Below are positions 42,074 through 50,246 of a stretch of 64,000 nt of DNA, in pieces. The DNA comes from an uncultured Candidatus Saccharibacteria bacterium (GTDB taxonomy: Bacteria > Patescibacteriota > Saccharimonadia > Saccharimonadales > UBA4665). The first letter of the stretch is position 1; each line of letters begins with the position of its first letter. The stretch covers positions 44,505-108,504 of the forward strand of contig CALBGR010000021.1 in assembly GCA_937892705.1 (NCBI GenBank). Direction: 5' to 3'. The notes under the pieces were generated by a model. The model ran no database searches, was not told the DNA's origin, and was given only the letters and a program-made list of their open reading frames with translations. Made by a program: the position numbers and the translations under genes.

Positions 42074-42739
42074 ATGAGATCTATAAACATACCTGTTCAA
42101 ATGAAATCTGTATGCGATACGGTACGACGGTATGGTAAGGGTAATATTATTTATTTCCAGGGAGAGGCGCCGAGGCACGCCTTCTTAGTGCAACAAGGCA
42201 CTGTACGGGTATACGCCATTGACGACCAAGGAGAAGAATATGTTGTAGGATTCTACACTGAAGGCGATGTATTTCCCTTAGACTGGCTCCACGGCTATAA
42301 CACTGCCGCAACATTTTATTACGAAGCACTCACTCCGTGCGAGTTAGCACCCATTGAAAAAGCAAAATTTGAAAACGCAAAAGATAAAACAGAAATCACC
42401 CAATATATTCTTGATAGGTTTTTGCATGAATCCAACAGCAATCTCATTCGCAATCTCGCCCTGCAACAACCCAGGGCAAAAGACAAAATTATTTACTTCT
42501 TCTATTTTCTAGCCATTCGTCATGGTGAAGAAATGGCAAGCGGACTATATAGTCTTGGTATTCCGCTTACACACCAAACTATCGCCAACTGCCTGGGTCT
42601 AACCCGCGAAACAGTTGCTACAGAGTTAGGCCACTTAAAGCGTTCTGGCACCGTGGCGTACCGCAATAAAAAATATGTGGTAGATAAAAGACTAGTAATC
42701 CGTGCTGTTGGTAAAGAAATTACTAACTTAGAGATGTAA
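42074..42739 (+). CDS. Crp/Fnr family transcription regulator (second of two)
   Basis: A cyclic-nucleotide-binding-like barrel (YGKGNIIYFQGEAPRHAFLV) at about 20-115, a dimer helix, and a winged helix with LTHQTIANCLGLTRETVATE near residue 175. There is no Fnr cysteine cluster. It lies divergent from the small stress-like operon and could regulate it or the 30-codon gene. A TACACT ends 6 nt before the ATG. The first ATG is chosen, but the next one at MKSVC is possible. Confidence 0.88.
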   Translation: MRSINIPVQMKSVCDTVRRYGKGNIIYFQGEAPRHAFLVQQGTVRVYAIDDQGEEYVVGFYTEGDVFPLDWLHGYNTAATFYYEALTPCELAPIEKAKFENAKDKTEITQYILDRFLHESNSNLIRNLALQQPRAKDKIIYFFYFLAIRHGEEMASGLYSLGIPLTHQTIANCLGLTRETVATELGHLKRSGTVAYRNKKYVVDKRLVIRAVGKEITNLEM

Positions 42740-42750
42740 CTTAACTTGGG

Positions 42751-43131
42751 TTATTGCTTTTCTATTTCACTGACAATCTTCAGTAAATCTTTCGGTGCGG
42801 CCCACGCTTTCAACACATATTTGTCTGCACCCAAAGAGAATGCGCGATCGATCTCATCCTGAAGGTCGAAATTACTAAAAACCACAATCTTTGGTTTGTG
42901 TTTCAGTGAATTCGGTTGGTATGCCTCTAAAAACGCAATACCATCCATTCGCGGCATTTTTAGATCTAGTAAAATAATGTCCGGTTCAGCTTGATCGACT
43001 ACATCAAGCGCTTCTTTACCGTCTAAAGCTGTCGTAACTTGATAGCCTGCCTTTTCGAGAATTATCTTGTACGCAGCGCTGAGTGCTTGCTCGTCCTCAA
43101 CGACCAAAACTTTCTTCCTAGACTTCTTCAT
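42751..43131 (-). CDS. Single-domain response regulator (receiver)
   Basis: A CheY-like receiver of 126 residues: acidic pair in VVEDEQ, phosphoacceptor Asp56 in DIILLDLKMPRMDG, and the conserved Lys in YVLKAW. There is no output domain, so it must act by protein interaction. It lies 13 bp after the histidine kinase in the same operon, which makes them a likely pair. Confidence 0.92.
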   Translation of the reverse strand: MKKSRKKVLVVEDEQALSAAYKIILEKAGYQVTTALDGKEALDVVDQAEPDIILLDLKMPRMDGIAFLEAYQPNSLKHKPKIVVFSNFDLQDEIDRAFSLGADKYVLKAWAAPKDLLKIVSEIEKQ

Positions 43132-43144
43132 TTGGGCAAGTGTA

Positions 43145-44923
43145 TCACGCTTTTTTTGAGTGTTTAGTAAAATTTTTTACAGATTTTATAGGCAAATGTA
43201 GCGTAAAAATAGAACCTTTCTTTGGTTCGCTGGTAACACTAATGTAGCCACCATTACGTTCAGCCAATTGCTGTGAAAGATACAGGCCTATGCCGCTGCC
43301 GCTGACATTAGCAGACAATTCATTCGGAATACGGGAAAATTGCTTAAACAACAAAGGAATATCTTTCTTTGCAATACCGATACCGTCATCTTTCACTTCG
43401 ACCTGTATTTCGTCTTTGGTCGAACGCAACACAACGACGACATTGCCATTGTCCGGCGTGTACTTAATCGCATTAGATAGTAGATTTTCGATTATCATTC
43501 GTATGCTGTGTTCATCTGCCTCAATAATGTTCTTTCTAGGCGTATATACTTCTAAGTTATGCCCCTTTTCTTTGATCTCTATATCCATCTCTTCAATAAC
43601 TTCTTTGATCACATATGTAAGATCAAATTTGTGTCTTGTGGTTGTTAAGCTGCCGGACCCGAGTTTTGCAACATACAAAAATTCGTTAATAATTTGTAGT
43701 TGCCGTTCGTTTGATTTATACGCCTGCTCTAACAACCTTGCTTGATCTTTTGGAACTTTGCCGCCAAAACCATCAAGCACCATACCGATGTACTGCTTTA
43801 CTCCTGTTGCTGGAGTCCGAAGCTGATGCGACGCCAAAGAGAGTAGCTCATCCTTTGCCTGCTGTAGTTTACGTTCCTCAGCTAATGCAAACGAACGAGT
43901 ACGATACTGGATCAGAAGATATACCGCAACACTCGCAATGAGCGACATTGCAACACCGGCAGTCAAAATAGTAGACGGACGTTGAGCATCAGTCTCAGAC
44001 ACGATATTGCCGTTACTTAACAGTGTTATTTTCCAGTCCTGCCCATATATCTTAATTGTCGAGGTGCTAACTTGCCTATACTGCTGTTTGGTTTTTGATT
44101 GAGTATCTAAAGAATTAAAAACCTCATGAGTCTTTCCGTCTTTTCTCTTGTCGTCGGTCACCACAAAGTAAAAGTTATGTCCAGAAGCACTGATATCGGC
44201 AAACAATTCTTTTAGCCGCAATGATACATAGACATAACCACGCAATGCAGCTTGTCGGTCATCTACACTGGTGAACGTAACACCCCTAGCATATACCGGC
44301 ATGTACAAAATAACACCATCAATGCCATCAGCAAATTGCAGTTTATCTGTCATTACTATATTACCGGAAGCTGCCGCTGCCTCCATAGCCCTGCGGCGCA
44401 CAGGGTCACTATACTCGTCATAACCCAAGCTACTAGCCGCAGAAGATGTATACCGTTCGTCGTACATTACCGGAGCGTAGACTGAACGATCGCCCGGTGG
44501 GCGAATAGTAAAATCCGCATACCCTTCACCCTTTACCGTAGCCTCAAACATTGCCCGGTCAGCATGTCTCACAATTGGTACATATCCTACAGTACTGACA
44601 CCAATAAAACGCTCAGGAATATTAAACTTTTCAAAGAACCTCCCCCATTCTTCACGACTCACTGCTTCTGAGCCATCAAACAATCCAACTCCAGCGCTTA
44701 ATAATACTTGGCTTGTATGTAAACGTGTTTGTATCGCGTCTTCCAAAATGGCCATTTCCTCATTAATTGTTTGATTTTCTTGGGTCCGAAGCGTCGCCGC
44801 AGCACTTCGCCAGCTCACAATTGCAAACGTAAACAACACCAAAAACACCACAACAGTCGGCACTACCTGAATAAGGAGCACATCCCGCCTGATCAATTTG
44901 CCGATGCTGGGAACGATAAACAT
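43145..44923 (-). CDS. CHASE-domain sensor histidine kinase
   Basis: The first membrane segment (about 13-40) and the second (about 318-340) bracket an outside CHASE domain with PVMYDERYTSSAASSLGYDE. The HisKA domain has His366 in SLASHQLRTP. The ATPase domain has N-box MIIENLLSNAIKYTP, G1 VKDDGIGIA and G2 GSGIGLYLSQQL. TATACT ends 9 nt before the ATG at MFIVPSIG, which is preferred over an upstream GTG/ATG frame extension of 29 codons. CHASE domains of this type bind small extracellular ligands; the ligand is unknown. Confidence 0.92.
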   Translation of the reverse strand: MFIVPSIGKLIRRDVLLIQVVPTVVVFLVLFTFAIVSWRSAAATLRTQENQTINEEMAILEDAIQTRLHTSQVLLSAGVGLFDGSEAVSREEWGRFFEKFNIPERFIGVSTVGYVPIVRHADRAMFEATVKGEGYADFTIRPPGDRSVYAPVMYDERYTSSAASSLGYDEYSDPVRRRAMEAAAASGNIVMTDKLQFADGIDGVILYMPVYARGVTFTSVDDRQAALRGYVYVSLRLKELFADISASGHNFYFVVTDDKRKDGKTHEVFNSLDTQSKTKQQYRQVSTSTIKIYGQDWKITLLSNGNIVSETDAQRPSTILTAGVAMSLIASVAVYLLIQYRTRSFALAEERKLQQAKDELLSLASHQLRTPATGVKQYIGMVLDGFGGKVPKDQARLLEQAYKSNERQLQIINEFLYVAKLGSGSLTTTRHKFDLTYVIKEVIEEMDIEIKEKGHNLEVYTPRKNIIEADEHSIRMIIENLLSNAIKYTPDNGNVVVVLRSTKDEIQVEVKDDGIGIAKKDIPLLFKQFSRIPNELSANVSGSGIGLYLSQQLAERNGGYISVTSEPKKGSIFTLHLPIKSVKNFTKHSKKA

Positions 44924-45036
44924 TGTACTTTTAGTATACCGTCTTTTAGGTAGCTTAGTGGCAAGGGTGTTTGTTATGATATATAAAGTGACACCCCAGA
45001 TCTTGACCAATACATACCAAAACCAGGAGTTATTCA

Positions 45037-46731
45037 GTGCATAATGATGTCTTCACTCAGTTAAGTCTCGTTATTGCTCTTGCTTCAGTTGTTGCAATTA
45101 TTATGCGAGCCCTGCATCAGCCTCTGATCATGGGCTATATTCTTACTGGTATTTTAGTTGGTCCATCAGTTTTTGATCTTATTCATAGTAAAGAGGCATT
45201 CGACACATTCAGTGAAATCGGTATTGCACTACTGCTTTTCATTATTGGCCTTGAACTAAGCGTTGCAGTCGTAAAACGTTTAGGCAAACCTGTTATCCTA
45301 ACAGCGATTGCGCTCTTAAGCACAGTCGGCACTTTAGGCTATTTAGTCGGCACCGCCTTTCATTTTACACAACAGGAAGCCATTATTACCGGTTTGGCAC
45401 TGTTCTTTAGTAGCACCATCATCATCGCAAAAGTTCTAAGTGATAAAAAAGAACTTATACGTCTCAATGGCCAGATCGCAATTGGCGTTATCCTGGTCGA
45501 TGACATCATTGCTACTTTTGCATTATTGTTTGTTGCAGCACAGTCCGGTGACCCATTGAGCTCTATCGACATAGGTTTCTTGGTTCTGAAAGGATTAGCT
45601 GTTATCGGTATTCTGACATTTTTTGGAGCCAAACTACTCCCTCCAGTTACGAGCTATATCGCAAAATCACAGGAGCTGCTTTTCCTGTTTGCACTCGCCT
45701 GGGGTTTTGGTGTGGCGTCAGTAGTAAACGCAGTTGGATTTTCAGTAGAAGTAGGCGCATTGTTCGCTGGTGTATCTCTCGCTCATTTACCATACACTCA
45801 TCAGATTGGCGCCCGCCTAAAACCGCTACGTGACTTCTTTATTATTCTGTTCTTTATCAGTCTTGGCGAGCGGCTGCAGATTGACAACCTTACTGCCGGA
45901 TTGGTTCCCGCACTGGCACTCTCAGCTGTAGTCATCGCTATTAAGCCTCTGATTGTGATGTCGACTCTAGGCTTTTTAGGCTACACAAAACGCACTAGCT
46001 TCAAAACCGGCATTAACCTATCACAGATCAGCGAGTTCTCTATTATCCTCGTAGTACTTGCCAACAGCGGTGGGCTCGTAGGTGATAAACTCAGCGCAAT
46101 TATTACACTGGTTGCAATTATTACCATAGCAATATCTACTTATCTCATGAAATATGACGATTGGATTTATACCCATCTTGAAAATAAACTGCGTATGTTC
46201 GAGCGCGCAGAAACGAAAGAAAAGTCTCAAACTGCCAAATCATATAACCTTATGCTATTTGGCTATCGATTTGGCGGTAGTAAATTCCTAAAGACCTTCC
46301 ATGAAATGAAGCAGCCATATGTTGTCGTAGACTATGATCCTGAAGTAATCGAAGAACTCAGCAAAAAGCATATACCATATATCTACGGAGATGTAGCAGA
46401 TCCAGAACTCTTGAGCGAAATAAATCTACAAAACACTAAACTGATCATCAACACTATCAATGATCATGTCGTTAACACCACGATTGCCCGTTTTGTGCGC
46501 AGACACAATAAAAATACTATTCTCGTTTGTTATGCAAATGATCATGACGAAGCCGCAGAGCTGTACAAGCTCGGTGCAAGCTATGTGCTACTGCCAAACT
46601 TTCTTGGCTCAGATCACTTAAATAACCTTGTTTCAAAACACGGCGTCAACAAACATGCCTTTACCCAGTGGCGTAAAGAACATTTAGAAGAAATGAATAA
46701 ACAAGCAAGCCTGCCAGATCCGCTTACGTAA
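45037..46731 (+). CDS. Kef-type cation:proton antiporter with RCK/TrkA-N domain
   Basis: About 12 membrane helices (1-380) of the CPA2 family with the GILVGPSVFDL and GLALFFSSTIIIAKVL motifs, and an intracellular TrkA-N/RCK domain (about 400-520) with LMLFGYRFGGSKFLK, a Rossmann-type nucleotide site. It probably exchanges K+ or Na+ for protons. The start is GTG with an AGGAG site 8 nt upstream. It is divergent from the histidine kinase. Confidence 0.93.
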   Translation: MHNDVFTQLSLVIALASVVAIIMRALHQPLIMGYILTGILVGPSVFDLIHSKEAFDTFSEIGIALLLFIIGLELSVAVVKRLGKPVILTAIALLSTVGTLGYLVGTAFHFTQQEAIITGLALFFSSTIIIAKVLSDKKELIRLNGQIAIGVILVDDIIATFALLFVAAQSGDPLSSIDIGFLVLKGLAVIGILTFFGAKLLPPVTSYIAKSQELLFLFALAWGFGVASVVNAVGFSVEVGALFAGVSLAHLPYTHQIGARLKPLRDFFIILFFISLGERLQIDNLTAGLVPALALSAVVIAIKPLIVMSTLGFLGYTKRTSFKTGINLSQISEFSIILVVLANSGGLVGDKLSAIITLVAIITIAISTYLMKYDDWIYTHLENKLRMFERAETKEKSQTAKSYNLMLFGYRFGGSKFLKTFHEMKQPYVVVDYDPEVIEELSKKHIPYIYGDVADPELLSEINLQNTKLIINTINDHVVNTTIARFVRRHNKNTILVCYANDHDEAAELYKLGASYVLLPNFLGSDHLNNLVSKHGVNKHAFTQWRKEHLEEMNKQASLPDPLT

Positions 46732-46736
46732 TAGAA

Positions 46737-47123
46737 CTATGAGATCCTATCTCTTGTATAAGTTTCAATTTCCGTTGTACGGGTTAAAAGCGCGTAACCG
46801 ATAATTACAATTCCCACTAGTAAGTGCGGTAGCCACGCGTTTGTGCCCTCGTCAGAGAAACCGAATAACCATGGAGACAAGGCAAGAAATGCACCAAGTA
46901 CTACGTCTACAGGAATGTGCACTCTCATAGGTATAGCACCAAGGCCACTGAAACTACCCCTCACTATCAATTCGCTCAAGATAATAATGATGCCTAATAT
47001 ACGCGGTATCGATACCGCTGCTCCACCAACATCACTAAACCCGAATATATTTGGCGCCAACAATAAAGTTACACCGATTATAAAACCTATGATTGAATGA
47101 GCACGGGGTGAAATGAATTGCAT
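46737..47123 (-). CDS. SPW-repeat family membrane protein
   Basis: Four membrane helices form two repeats, the second carrying the signature LALSPWLFGFSDEGTNAWLP; the first half has LLLAPNIFGFSDVGG at the equivalent place. The function is unknown. The ATG at MQFISP is preferred over one three codons upstream. It converges with the antiporter gene, leaving 5 bp. Confidence 0.82.
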   Translation of the reverse strand: MQFISPRAHSIIGFIIGVTLLLAPNIFGFSDVGGAAVSIPRILGIIIILSELIVRGSFSGLGAIPMRVHIPVDVVLGAFLALSPWLFGFSDEGTNAWLPHLLVGIVIIGYALLTRTTEIETYTRDRIS

Positions 47124-47248
47124 AACGACCACCTTCCATTATTACTGCATAAGCCTATAGTTACATTGAAAAAAATCAGGGTCTGTAAGAATTTTCTCAG
47201 TTTCAAACTATTATTTTTCACACTAAACCATTAAAATCAGCATTTTGT

Positions 47249-47277
47249 TTGCGCACCGTACACATAGCTGTTATGCT
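47249..47277 (+). promoter_or_regulatory. Candidate promoter for the leader and folate operon
   Basis: TTGCGC (47249), 17 bp, TATGCT (47272). It would start a transcript near 47284 with a roughly 170-nt leader carrying the 19-codon frame and the terminator. Confidence 0.4.
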
Positions 47278-47312
47278 TTAAGTGACATTTACTGAAAGAA
47301 AGGGCAAACAGG

Positions 47313-47372
47313 ATGCTACACAACAAACGTCATAGAACTTGGTCCGGTTTTGTCCAACCTGTCTCTTTGTAA
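47313..47372 (+). CDS. Leader peptide candidate (19 aa) before the AlkB-folE-folP operon
   Basis: A 19-codon frame (MLHNKRHRTWSGFVQPVSL) has a GAAAGG-type ribosome-binding site 8 nt before its ATG. Its TAA stop is the base just before the 5' arm of a terminator hairpin, the layout of leader-peptide attenuators. The frame is short, so its translation is uncertain. It has many basic residues and ends Gln-Pro-Val-Ser-Leu. Confidence 0.45.
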   Translation: MLHNKRHRTWSGFVQPVSL

Positions 47373-47420
47373 CCTTGTAACGTGCGGTCTCTACCTCCGG
47401 TCGTTACAAGGTTTTTCTTT
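47373..47420 (+). terminator. Terminator (possible attenuator) upstream of the folate operon
   Basis: CCTTGTAACG pairs perfectly with CGTTACAAGG across a 19-nt loop and is followed by TTTTTCTTT. The hairpin starts at the stop codon of the 19-codon frame and ends 32 bp before the AlkB-like gene. Confidence 0.85.
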
Positions 47421-47451
47421 GGATTAAAAATCTTTGACAGGAGATAGGGAC

Positions 47452-48057
47452 ATGAATACAATACAAACTTTTACTCCTAACATTACTTCAAAAGAGTGTG
47501 TAGAAATCCTTCGACACGAAGGCGCACTATGGCTACAAGGTTTTGTACAAAAAGACGAACAAGACGCCATAACCAGCGAAGTATTTTCTCATACACTCAC
47601 TGAGGTTGATCGATCCAAGCATCCAGTACCTGAGCAATTTCAAGAGATTGGCTGGCACTTTCACCATGCGCCTGAAGCTGTAACACAACTTGGTAAACGC
47701 ATTGCTCGATTAATTCACCCTGAGCTGCCCCAGTGGCATATAAACTCCGTTCGAGCACAACTGTATTCGCCAGGTGAGGTTGGTATTGAATGGCATCGTG
47801 ATTACAAACGGGATCTTCGAGTGATTGCCGTAGCCTCATTTATCAGCAAAGCGACATTTGATGTCGAACTTGATAGCGGCCAGCAAACCTGGGAATTAGA
47901 ACCCGGCGATCTTGTACTTATGAGAGGCTCGTTGCTGAACGGTCGTATTGACGACCGCCCACGCCATCGAGCACGAGCACCGAAACAAGATCAACGCTTG
48001 TCTGTTGCCTACCGCCAGGTTGTAAAGGAAGTACCTAAACTGGAGCCAAGAAAATGA
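47452..48057 (+). CDS. AlkB-like Fe(II)/2-oxoglutarate dioxygenase
   Basis: The core motifs of the AlkB superfamily are present: VRAQLYSPGEVGIEWHRD (metal-binding His-X-Asp), WELEPGDLVLMRG, RPRHRA (second metal His) and KQDQRLSVAYRQ with the Arg that binds 2-oxoglutarate. Members repair alkylated bases or modify RNA or proteins; the substrate here is unknown. The start at MNTIQTF has a GGAG site 8 nt upstream. It overlaps folE by 4 bp, which is an unusual operon partner. Confidence 0.83.
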   Translation: MNTIQTFTPNITSKECVEILRHEGALWLQGFVQKDEQDAITSEVFSHTLTEVDRSKHPVPEQFQEIGWHFHHAPEAVTQLGKRIARLIHPELPQWHINSVRAQLYSPGEVGIEWHRDYKRDLRVIAVASFISKATFDVELDSGQQTWELEPGDLVLMRGSLLNGRIDDRPRHRARAPKQDQRLSVAYRQVVKEVPKLEPRK

Positions 48058-48596
48058 AGACTATAGAACAAAGCATCTTTGAAATTCTACAAACCATCGA
48101 CAATCCCAAACGAGAAGGCTTACAAAAAACACCCGAACGGTTTGCGCGATACCTAAAAGAGTTTACCTCTCCGCCCGCCTTTACCCTCACCGTATTTGAA
48201 GGAGAAGGCTATGACGAAATGGTCGTGCAAGATAACATCATGTTTTACAGCTTGTGCGAGCATCATTTACTACCCTTTTTCGGTACAGCCACCATCGCCT
48301 ACATTCCTAACAAGAAGATAGTCGGTCTATCAAAACTGGCGCGAGTCCTTGAGCATTTTAGCCGCCGTTTGCAAAACCAAGAACGAATAACCGCACAAGT
48401 TGCAGACTATCTTGATGAGGTTATTTCACCCAAAGGCGTGGGTGTTATCTTGTCTGCTCGGCATTTATGTATGGAAATGCGGGGAGTCTCAAAGCCTGGT
48501 ACACAAACCAGCACTTCGGCACTGCGAGGATTGTTTAAATCAAATCCACAAACCCGAGCTGAGTTCTTAAATATTGCTAGGAGCAAACCGCGATGA
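48054..48596 (+). CDS. folE: GTP cyclohydrolase I
   Basis: FolE converts GTP to 7,8-dihydroneopterin triphosphate, the first step of pterin and folate synthesis. The zinc residues are in MFYSLCEHHLLPFFG and SARHLCMEMRG, with the family end GLFKSNPQTRAEFL. The length of 180 residues is normal. It is translationally coupled with the AlkB-like gene and overlaps folP by 4 bp. Confidence 0.97.
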   Translation: MKTIEQSIFEILQTIDNPKREGLQKTPERFARYLKEFTSPPAFTLTVFEGEGYDEMVVQDNIMFYSLCEHHLLPFFGTATIAYIPNKKIVGLSKLARVLEHFSRRLQNQERITAQVADYLDEVISPKGVGVILSARHLCMEMRGVSKPGTQTSTSALRGLFKSNPQTRAEFLNIARSKPR

Positions 48597-49354
48597 CAAA
48601 AATTGTTGGTATTTTGAATGTTACACCCGATAGTTTTTCAGATGGCGGACAATGGAATCAACCAGAAGCAGCAGTACAGCGTGTCAAACAACTATTTGAT
48701 GAAGGCGCTGATATTATCGATATCGGCGCCGAGTCTACCAGGCCTGGCGCTACAGCAGTAACAGCAGAATATGAATGGCAACGCCTTGAACCTATCATCC
48801 AGCAACTAAGAAAAATATGTGCGCCGGATCATTTTTCATTTGACACGCGCCACGGCGAAACCGCAAAACGTATCGCAAGCGTATGGTCACCTGACGTCAT
48901 CATTAACGATGTAACAGGCTTAAGTGAACCACAAATGGTTGAAGCTGTAGCGCTTTACGGCCTACGTGTCGTGGTGGGTCACTTGCCTGCCGCAGCCCGT
49001 GGTGACATTGCCCGAGCGCACCAGCAAAAAATGACCAACGAACATGAAGTCAAACAGGAACTTATGGAGCGCGTTGAAACGCTCATGCAGATGGGCATTA
49101 ACAAGCAAAATATTATCTTAGATCCAGGAATTGGCTTTGGAAAAACACCGGAGCTTAATCACAAACTGGTAGCGTTTGCGGCGCTCGTGCCGGATTTTCC
49201 GGTAATGATTGGTTATTCGCGCAAACGTTTCATTGGCGAATATCGCCTCGACCCGCAAGTCCACGCCGCACTTGGTAAAAAAGCAGTTGCCGCAGGCACA
49301 GCATATCTACGCGTCCATGATGTAGCCATACATAAAGATCTAGTACAGCAATAG
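48593..49354 (+). CDS. folP: Dihydropteroate synthase
   Basis: FolP joins the pterin to para-aminobenzoate. All signature regions are present: GILNVTPDSFSDGG, IIDIGAESTRPGA, DTRHGETA, INDVTG, LDPGIGFGKT, IGYSRKRFIGE and RVHDV. At 253 residues it is complete. It is the last gene of the operon and is followed by a terminator. The enzymes between FolE and FolP (FolB, FolK) and after FolP (FolC, FolA) are not in the window. Confidence 0.97.
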   Translation: MTKIVGILNVTPDSFSDGGQWNQPEAAVQRVKQLFDEGADIIDIGAESTRPGATAVTAEYEWQRLEPIIQQLRKICAPDHFSFDTRHGETAKRIASVWSPDVIINDVTGLSEPQMVEAVALYGLRVVVGHLPAAARGDIARAHQQKMTNEHEVKQELMERVETLMQMGINKQNIILDPGIGFGKTPELNHKLVAFAALVPDFPVMIGYSRKRFIGEYRLDPQVHAALGKKAVAAGTAYLRVHDVAIHKDLVQQ

Positions 49355-49370
49355 GTGTTTTAATTTAAAA

Positions 49371-49404
49371 GAAAAATGCCCCAGTCAGCGCTGAGGTATT
49401 TTTC
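49371..49404. terminator. Shared terminator of folP and tRNA-fMet
   Basis: AAAAATGCCCCAG pairs with CTGAGGTATTTTT with one mismatch. T-runs on both strands let it end the plus-strand fol operon and the minus-strand tRNA. Confidence 0.8.
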
Positions 49405-49405
49405 T

Positions 49406-49480
49406 TGGTTGCGGGGGCAGGACTCGAACCTGCGACCTTGTGGTTATGAGCCACACGAGCTGCCGCTGCTCCACCCCGCG
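49406..49480 (-). tRNA. Initiator tRNA-fMet (CAU)
   Basis: A 75-nt cloverleaf with encoded CCA. The acceptor CGCGGGG faces CCCCGCA, so the first pair is the C-A mismatch typical of initiators. The anticodon loop is CTCATAA. The anticodon stem TGTGG/CCACA has two of the usual three G-C pairs; the third position (29-41) is T-A. The D loop is short. Confidence 0.95.
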
Positions 49481-49542
49481 ATAGCATGCTATATAGCAAA
49501 GTCAGCTTATACAATAGCAAACTACTGTGTTTTTGTCAACTA

Positions 49543-49992
49543 TCATTGTTTGTGGAGTAAAAATTTCATCCAATCATCAATATTTTGTTGCCACCGTGGC
49601 TTATGCGTTTCCTTCACAACTAAAGGATTCCCCGACTCTTCCTCTGGAACAGTATATTTCATGGCTACCTGCTTTGGCACAACCAACACCGTCTCTCCTG
49701 GAGCTGCCAGTCCAAAATTTCTTCGCGCTTCAAGCTCTAAATATTCATCAGTTTCAAAATATTTATTCTCCAGCGCTAAATTACGATTTTCAAGCTTTTT
49801 AATCTCTGTTTCCTGCTGCAGTCGCGCAATTTCTTTTTGCAGGCGATAGTTTGTTTCGATTACCTTAATGCCACTCCAGCTTATAAGCAGCGCGATTATC
49901 AGAAACATCACTATTCCAAGTGCACGAACATCTTGGAATACTTTTACTTCTTCGATTATTTTAGCTTGGTAGGTTTTAATTTTTGTAAACAC
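49543..49992 (-). CDS. FtsB/DivIC-type division protein
   Basis: A membrane segment at about 25-45 is followed by a coiled coil (NYRLQKEIARLQQETEIKKLENRNLALENKYF in part) and the conserved EYLELEARRNFGLAAPGETVLVVP end of the FtsB/DivIC domain. It helps to assemble the divisome with FtsQ/FtsL partners. The start is GTG with TATACT ending 8 nt before it. Confidence 0.88.
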   Translation of the reverse strand: MFTKIKTYQAKIIEEVKVFQDVRALGIVMFLIIALLISWSGIKVIETNYRLQKEIARLQQETEIKKLENRNLALENKYFETDEYLELEARRNFGLAAPGETVLVVPKQVAMKYTVPEEESGNPLVVKETHKPRWQQNIDDWMKFLLHKQ

Positions 49993-50078
49993 GTAATAAT
50001 AGTATATAACTTTCGCAAAAATCTGCTATACTCGTATCTGTTACCTGCTTGAGCAGAAATTGCTTTAACCACACAAAC

Positions 50079-50154
50079 GGGGGTGTAGCTCAACGGTTAG
50101 AGCAGGCGGCTCATAACCGCTTGGTAGTTGGTTCGACTCCAACCACCCCCACCA
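50079..50154 (+). tRNA. tRNA-Ile (CAU), AUA-reading isoleucine tRNA
   Basis: A 76-nt cloverleaf with encoded CCA. The acceptor GGGGGTG pairs with CACCCCC, the anticodon stem is GGCGG/CCGCT with loop CTCATAA, and the T-arm is GTTGG-TTCGACT-CCAAC. The body is like E. coli tRNA-Ile2 rather than tRNA-Met, and tilS for lysidine at C34 is in the window. Confidence 0.85.
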
Positions 50155-50162
50155 ACACAAGT

Positions 50163-50190
50163 ATCACCCGAAATGGGTGATTTTTTATTT
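50163..50190 (+). terminator. Terminator after tRNA-Ile
   Basis: ATCACCC pairs with GGGTGAT around a 5-nt loop, followed by six T. Confidence 0.85.
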
Positions 50191-50246
50191 TTCAAAAAGT
50201 ATCATATGTTACATTTTCGCAAGCTGTAAGTCTCTATACTGAAAAT

